Of a DNA stretch of 64,000 nt, positions 60,192-64,000 are shown in pieces. Below the pieces are notes generated by a model. That model was not told where the DNA came from, searched no databases, and saw only the letters and a list, made by a program, of their open reading frames with translations. Each line of letters opens with the position of its first letter. The first letter of the stretch is position 1. The DNA comes from Bacteroidota bacterium (GTDB taxonomy: Bacteria > Bacteroidota > Bacteroidia > Bacteroidales > Lentimicrobiaceae): the NCBI GenBank assembly GCA_023434665.1, contig JAEYSM010000016.1, forward strand, positions 62,001 to 126,000. Direction: 5' to 3'. A program made the translations under genes and the position numbers.

Positions 60192-62471
60192 ATGACATTT
60201 GATATCGAAATGATAAGGCAGATTTATGAATACCTGCCTACAAAAATCCAACATGCAAAAAGACTTCTTGGCCGTTCACTAACTTTAAGTGAAAAAATAT
60301 TGTACAGCCATTTGTTTCATAATCAGCCAATAAGCAATTTTAGCAGAGGAGTATCCTATGTTAATTTTGCGCCTGATAGAGTGGCTATGCAGGATGCAAC
60401 GGCACAGATGGCCCTTCTTCAGTTTATGACAGCGGGGAGAACCAGAACTGCCGTACCCACTACAGTACATTGCGATCATTTAATTCTGGCAAATGCAGGT
60501 GCCCAGGTTGATCTGGATTATGCACTCGGACAGAATAAGGAGGTTTTTGATTTTCTACAGTCTGTCTCTAACAAATATGGAATTGGTTTCTGGAAACCAG
60601 GTGCCGGAATTATCCACCAGGTCTTACTTGAGAATTATGCATTTCCGGGAGGAATGATGATTGGGACAGATTCACATACGGTTAATGCCGGAGGACTTGG
60701 GATGATTGCTATAGGCGTTGGAGGAGCAGATGCAGTTGATGTAATGGCTGGTATGGCATGGGAATTAAATATGCCAAAATTAATTGGTGTAAAGTTAACA
60801 GGTAAACTTAATGGTTGGACAGCACCTAAGGATGTGATACTTAAAGTTGCGGGACTTTTAACTGTAAAAGGTGGCACTGGAGCCATTATAGAATATTTTG
60901 GTGAAGGTGCAGATTCTATGTCTGCCACCGGCAAGGCAACCATATGTAACATGGGAGCTGAAATTGGAGCTACAACCTCCATCTTTGGGTATGATGAAAA
61001 AATGAGCCAATACTTAAAAGCTACCGGAAGATCGGAAGTTGCAAAGCTGGCAGATAAGATAAAAAATCATCTTAGGTCGGACAAAGAAGTGTATGAAAAG
61101 CCTCAGGATTATTACGATCAGCTGATTGAGATTAATTTATCAGAGCTTGAGCCGTATATCAATGGACCATATACTCCGGATGCCGCTTTCCCTATTTCAG
61201 AATTTGCGAAGGTTGTTAAAGAAAAGGATTTCCCGACAACACTGGAAGTAGGACTTATTGGGTCATGTACAAACTCATCGTATGAAGACCTTACCAGAGC
61301 AGCTTCTGTTGCAAGGCAAGCAAAAGATAAAAACCTTGAAGTAAAGTCAGAGTTTATAATTACACCTGGATCCGAACTGATCAGATACACCACTGAACGT
61401 GATGGTTTGCTTGATGATTTTAAAGGAATTGGTGGAATAATCATGGCAAATGCTTGCGGTCCGTGTATTGGGCAATGGAAGCGCCATACAGATGATCCAA
61501 CCAGAAAGAACTCAATCCTTACATCCTTTAACAGAAATTTTGCTAAGCGTAATGATGGTAATCCTAATACTCATGGGTTTGTAGCATCGCCCGAGATCGT
61601 AACCGCACTCTCAATAGCTGGCGATCTTACCTTCAATCCATTGAAAGATAAGTTGAAAAATAAGAATGGTGAATGGGTTTCACTTGATTATCCAAAAGGG
61701 ATTGAACTTCCAAAAGAAGGTTTCGCTGTTGATGACCCTGGATTTATTCAACCGTCAGATAACTCACAAAGCGAGTCGATTATTATAAATCCTGACTCCG
61801 AAAGAATCCAGATACTGGAACCTTTTGCTGAATGGGATGGAAATGACCTTATTGATCTGAGACTCCTTATAAAAGTAAAAGGCAAATGTACTACCGATCA
61901 TATCTCAATGGCAGGTCCCTGGCTTAGATTCAGAGGGCATTTGGATAATATTTCAAATAATTTATTAATAGGAGCTACAAACTTTTTTAATGATCAGGCT
62001 AATTTGATCAAAAATCAACTTTCAAAAGCCTTTGACTCAGTACCAGGTGTTGCCAGAAGTTACAAAGCAAATGGTCTTGGTTCTATAATTATCGGAGAAG
62101 AAAATTATGGTGAAGGATCTTCGAGAGAACACGCAGCTATGGAGCCACGATATCTTGGTGTTAGAGCTGTTCTTGTCAAATCGTTTGCAAGAATTCATGA
62201 AACAAATCTTAAAAAGCAAGGAATGCTTGCTTTAACTTTCATTAATAAAGAGGATTATAATAAGATTTTAGAGGGAGATAAAATATCAATTCTTGGTCTG
62301 AAAGATTTTAAAGCCGGAAATCCATTGACGATCATTTTATCGCATGAAGATGGTGTTGAAGAACGCTTTAATGTAAATCATTCTTATAATGAATCGCAGA
62401 TTGAATGGTTTAAAGCCGGAAGTGCCCTTAATCTGATAAAGAAAATGAATATGGTTAAAGAAACTGTCTGA
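60192..62471 (+). CDS. aconitate hydratase
   Basis: A 759-residue aconitase of the mitochondrial type in length and motifs. GSCTNSSYEDLTRAA and ANACGPCIGQW supply the three cluster cysteines, GTDSHTVNAGGLGMIAIGVGG is the N-terminal block and GEENYGEGSSREHAA the domain 4 substrate loop. It converts citrate to isocitrate in the cytoplasm. A 101-bp spacer separates it from the previous gene. It is probably a single-gene unit. Confidence 0.96.
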   Translation: MTFDIEMIRQIYEYLPTKIQHAKRLLGRSLTLSEKILYSHLFHNQPISNFSRGVSYVNFAPDRVAMQDATAQMALLQFMTAGRTRTAVPTTVHCDHLILANAGAQVDLDYALGQNKEVFDFLQSVSNKYGIGFWKPGAGIIHQVLLENYAFPGGMMIGTDSHTVNAGGLGMIAIGVGGADAVDVMAGMAWELNMPKLIGVKLTGKLNGWTAPKDVILKVAGLLTVKGGTGAIIEYFGEGADSMSATGKATICNMGAEIGATTSIFGYDEKMSQYLKATGRSEVAKLADKIKNHLRSDKEVYEKPQDYYDQLIEINLSELEPYINGPYTPDAAFPISEFAKVVKEKDFPTTLEVGLIGSCTNSSYEDLTRAASVARQAKDKNLEVKSEFIITPGSELIRYTTERDGLLDDFKGIGGIIMANACGPCIGQWKRHTDDPTRKNSILTSFNRNFAKRNDGNPNTHGFVASPEIVTALSIAGDLTFNPLKDKLKNKNGEWVSLDYPKGIELPKEGFAVDDPGFIQPSDNSQSESIIINPDSERIQILEPFAEWDGNDLIDLRLLIKVKGKCTTDHISMAGPWLRFRGHLDNISNNLLIGATNFFNDQANLIKNQLSKAFDSVPGVARSYKANGLGSIIIGEENYGEGSSREHAAMEPRYLGVRAVLVKSFARIHETNLKKQGMLALTFINKEDYNKILEGDKISILGLKDFKAGNPLTIILSHEDGVEERFNVNHSYNESQIEWFKAGSALNLIKKMNMVKETV

Positions 62472-62570
62472 ACTCTCGCTACAATATATCATTATTAATA
62501 GCGTTTGTTTGAGCGGAGAATAATTGTATATAATTACATTTGCATCTGCTAATTTCTTAAAACGACTACT

Positions 62571-63602
62571 GTGAACATCTTTATCAGAAGTTTCTTTATT
62601 TCATTCTTTGGGCTCATTGCAACCATATCATTAGCTCAAAAAGGTGGTACTCAAGCATATTCATTCTTAAACTTACCTAATTCCGCCAGAGTTGCAGCAA
62701 TGGGTTATAATTTCGTTGCAATAGCAGATGCAGATCTAAGCATCGGACTTAATAATCCTTCATTAATAAGTAATGAAATGCACAATGATATATCATTGAA
62801 CTTTGTTGATAATTATTCGGATATCAATTATGGTTTTGCCAGTTACTCAAGAACTTTTGAAAAATTAGGATCTTTTGCTGCTTCCATACAATACATAGAT
62901 TATGGTAAATTTAAGAGAACTGATGAAACAGGGCAGGAATTAGGCGAATTCTCGGGAAATGAGTTTGCACCCGTAATCGGATGGGGTCGCAGACTTGACT
63001 CATCGTTCAGTATAGGTGCTAATATTAAGGGAATTTATTCCTCATTTGAAAACTATAATTCATTTGGACTTGCTGTTGATGTTGCAGGATCGTATATAAA
63101 TGAAAATCATGGTTTTGTTCTTTCTCTTGTAGCCAGAAATATTGGAATGCAAATCACACAAATAAACCCTGGTGATAGAGAACCGTTGCCTGCAGAAGTC
63201 CAGCTTGGTTTGTCAAAAAAACTCAGGCACCTACCTTTCAGGTACTCAATTCTAATCACTAACTTACAGAAGTGGGATTTGACATATACCGACCCGGCAG
63301 ATGATAACATTGATCCTTTCACCGGTGAGGTAAAAGAGAAGTCGAAAATTGGTGATATTGCGGATAAAGCTTTACGACATATTGTTATTGGAGGAGAGTT
63401 CCTGCCAACTAAGAATTTTAGTGTTCGGTTTGGTTATAACTATCAACGCCGCCAGGAAATGAAACTTGAGAGCAAACGTTCAACAGTAGGATTATCATGG
63501 GGCTTTGGTTTCAGAGTAAGTAAATTGAATTTTAGCTATGCCCGGTCTGCTTACCATGTTTCAGGATCACCAAATATTTTCAGTTTGGGTATCAATCTCT
63601 GA
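62571..63602 (+). CDS. porQ: type IX secretion protein PorQ
   Basis: A 343-residue outer-membrane protein with a signal peptide, GTG start, and the PorQ opening GGTQAYSFLNLPNSARVAAM (residues 25-44), then beta-barrel strands to a Leu end. PorQ belongs to the attachment complex of the T9SS that processes CTD cargo such as the two cargo proteins at 20-24 kb. ispH follows after 67 bp. Confidence 0.92.
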   Translation: MNIFIRSFFISFFGLIATISLAQKGGTQAYSFLNLPNSARVAAMGYNFVAIADADLSIGLNNPSLISNEMHNDISLNFVDNYSDINYGFASYSRTFEKLGSFAASIQYIDYGKFKRTDETGQELGEFSGNEFAPVIGWGRRLDSSFSIGANIKGIYSSFENYNSFGLAVDVAGSYINENHGFVLSLVARNIGMQITQINPGDREPLPAEVQLGLSKKLRHLPFRYSILITNLQKWDLTYTDPADDNIDPFTGEVKEKSKIGDIADKALRHIVIGGEFLPTKNFSVRFGYNYQRRQEMKLESKRSTVGLSWGFGFRVSKLNFSYARSAYHVSGSPNIFSLGINL

Positions 63603-63646
63603 TTTTATTCCACCCATTAAGGCTGAATTTTTACCCTTCTGTTTTG

Positions 63647-63654
63647 TATCTTTG
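63647..63654 (+). promoter_or_regulatory. -7 element of the ispH promoter
   Basis: TATCTTTG is an exact TAnnTTTG match, 15 bp before the ispH ATG. The -33 region is weak (CTG). Confidence 0.55.
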
Positions 63655-63669
63655 TAGAAAAGCAACTTT

Positions 63670-64000
63670 ATGGTGACTGTCCACATAGACCCTCATGCAG
63701 GATTCTGCCCCGGAGTTCGTAAAGCTATTACGATAGCAGAAGAATTGCTCGATGCGGAGGGTGAAGTATATTGCCTTGGTGAACTTGTGCACTGCCCTGA
63801 AGAGATGGAGAGACTTGAGTCAAAAGGTTTTAAAATAATATCAAAAGAAGAAATCGATCAAATACAAGATTCAAAGATTGTAATTCGGGCTCATGGAATT
63901 TCGCCAAGCGTTCAACACAGGCTTAACAAGACTGACAATGAAATTATTGATGCTACTTGTAATACTGTTTACAGACTTCAACAGAAAGTAAAAATAAGCA
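63670..64000 (+). CDS. ispH: 4-hydroxy-3-methylbut-2-enyl diphosphate reductase, N-terminal part
   Basis: The window holds the first 110 codons of an IspH gene, which runs off the right edge. The N-terminus has the cluster Cys in HAGFCPGVRKAITIAEELL, GELVHCPEEMERL and IVIRAHGISP, and IIDATCNTVYRLQQKV supplies the second cluster Cys. IspH makes isopentenyl and dimethylallyl diphosphate in the MEP pathway using an iron-sulfur cluster. The frame is open to the last base. Confidence 0.95.
   Translation, partial: MVTVHIDPHAGFCPGVRKAITIAEELLDAEGEVYCLGELVHCPEEMERLESKGFKIISKEEIDQIQDSKIVIRAHGISPSVQHRLNKTDNEIIDATCNTVYRLQQKVKIS

Overview
The window is an ordinary-looking chromosomal segment of a Bacteroidota bacterium. 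Evidence for this: AT-rich coding DNA, weak ribosome binding sites, promoters of the TTG(-33)/TAnnTTTG(-7) type, two cargo proteins with type IX secretion C-terminal sorting domains plus the T9SS gene porQ, a complete aerotolerance (bat) operon with moxR, a TonB-dependent receptor paired with a DUF4249 lipoprotein, and the conserved order parA-parB-DUF5683-dapB-lepB. The order within the phylum cannot be fixed from the window. I saw no rRNA, tRNA, insertion sequence, prophage or CRISPR array.

Layout. 1-2.2 kb: an AsmA/DUF748-like protein and a BrkB/YihY membrane protein. 2.3-5.7 kb: a stress-type cassette on the minus strand (hypothetical, holin-X-like, YtxH, small acidic and small basic proteins, DUF892 ferritin-like protein, short-chain dehydrogenase). 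6-8.5 kb: an AraC-type regulator with a single-domain response regulator, YaaA and MscL. 8.5-10.3 kb: DUF3078 and a double TonB-C-domain protein. 10.4-18.7 kb: moxR-DUF58-orf-batA-batB-batC-batD-batE, read from a good promoter at 18.7 kb. 18.9-24.5 kb: a papain-like peptidase and two T9SS cargo genes ending in a strong terminator. 24.6-30.3 kb: four tightly spaced genes alternating GT4 glycosyltransferases with GH130 phosphorylases, with no export signals, which I infer to be a cytoplasmic mannose-oligosaccharide cycle. 30.3-35.6 kb: small envelope proteins, ung, an M23/LysM peptidase, hydE, thyA and folA. 35.6-40.1 kb: an amidotransferase-like secreted protein, TonB-dependent receptor and DUF4249 lipoprotein, as one operon. 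40.2-43.4 kb: dnaB, an FKBP-type isomerase and a DEDDy exonuclease. 43.4-46.6 kb: a lipoprotein, mnmD and two conserved hypotheticals. 46.7-54.9 kb: lolA, ftsK, cyclophilin, lepB, dapB, DUF5683, parB and parA, all on the minus strand. 55.1-64 kb: nusB, a GNAT protein, DUF1573, yajC, ybbR, a 500-bp gap holding a possible small ORF, coaE, a Tudor-like protein, aconitase, porQ and the start of ispH.

Most of the window is housekeeping. The most interesting items are the GT4/GH130 cluster with its glycosyltransferase-toroid fusion; a conserved N-terminal extension of the dehydrogenase that is out of frame by one base at a run of nine A; the amidotransferase-like/TonB receptor/DUF4249 operon; structured leaders; and several small proteins under 50 residues.
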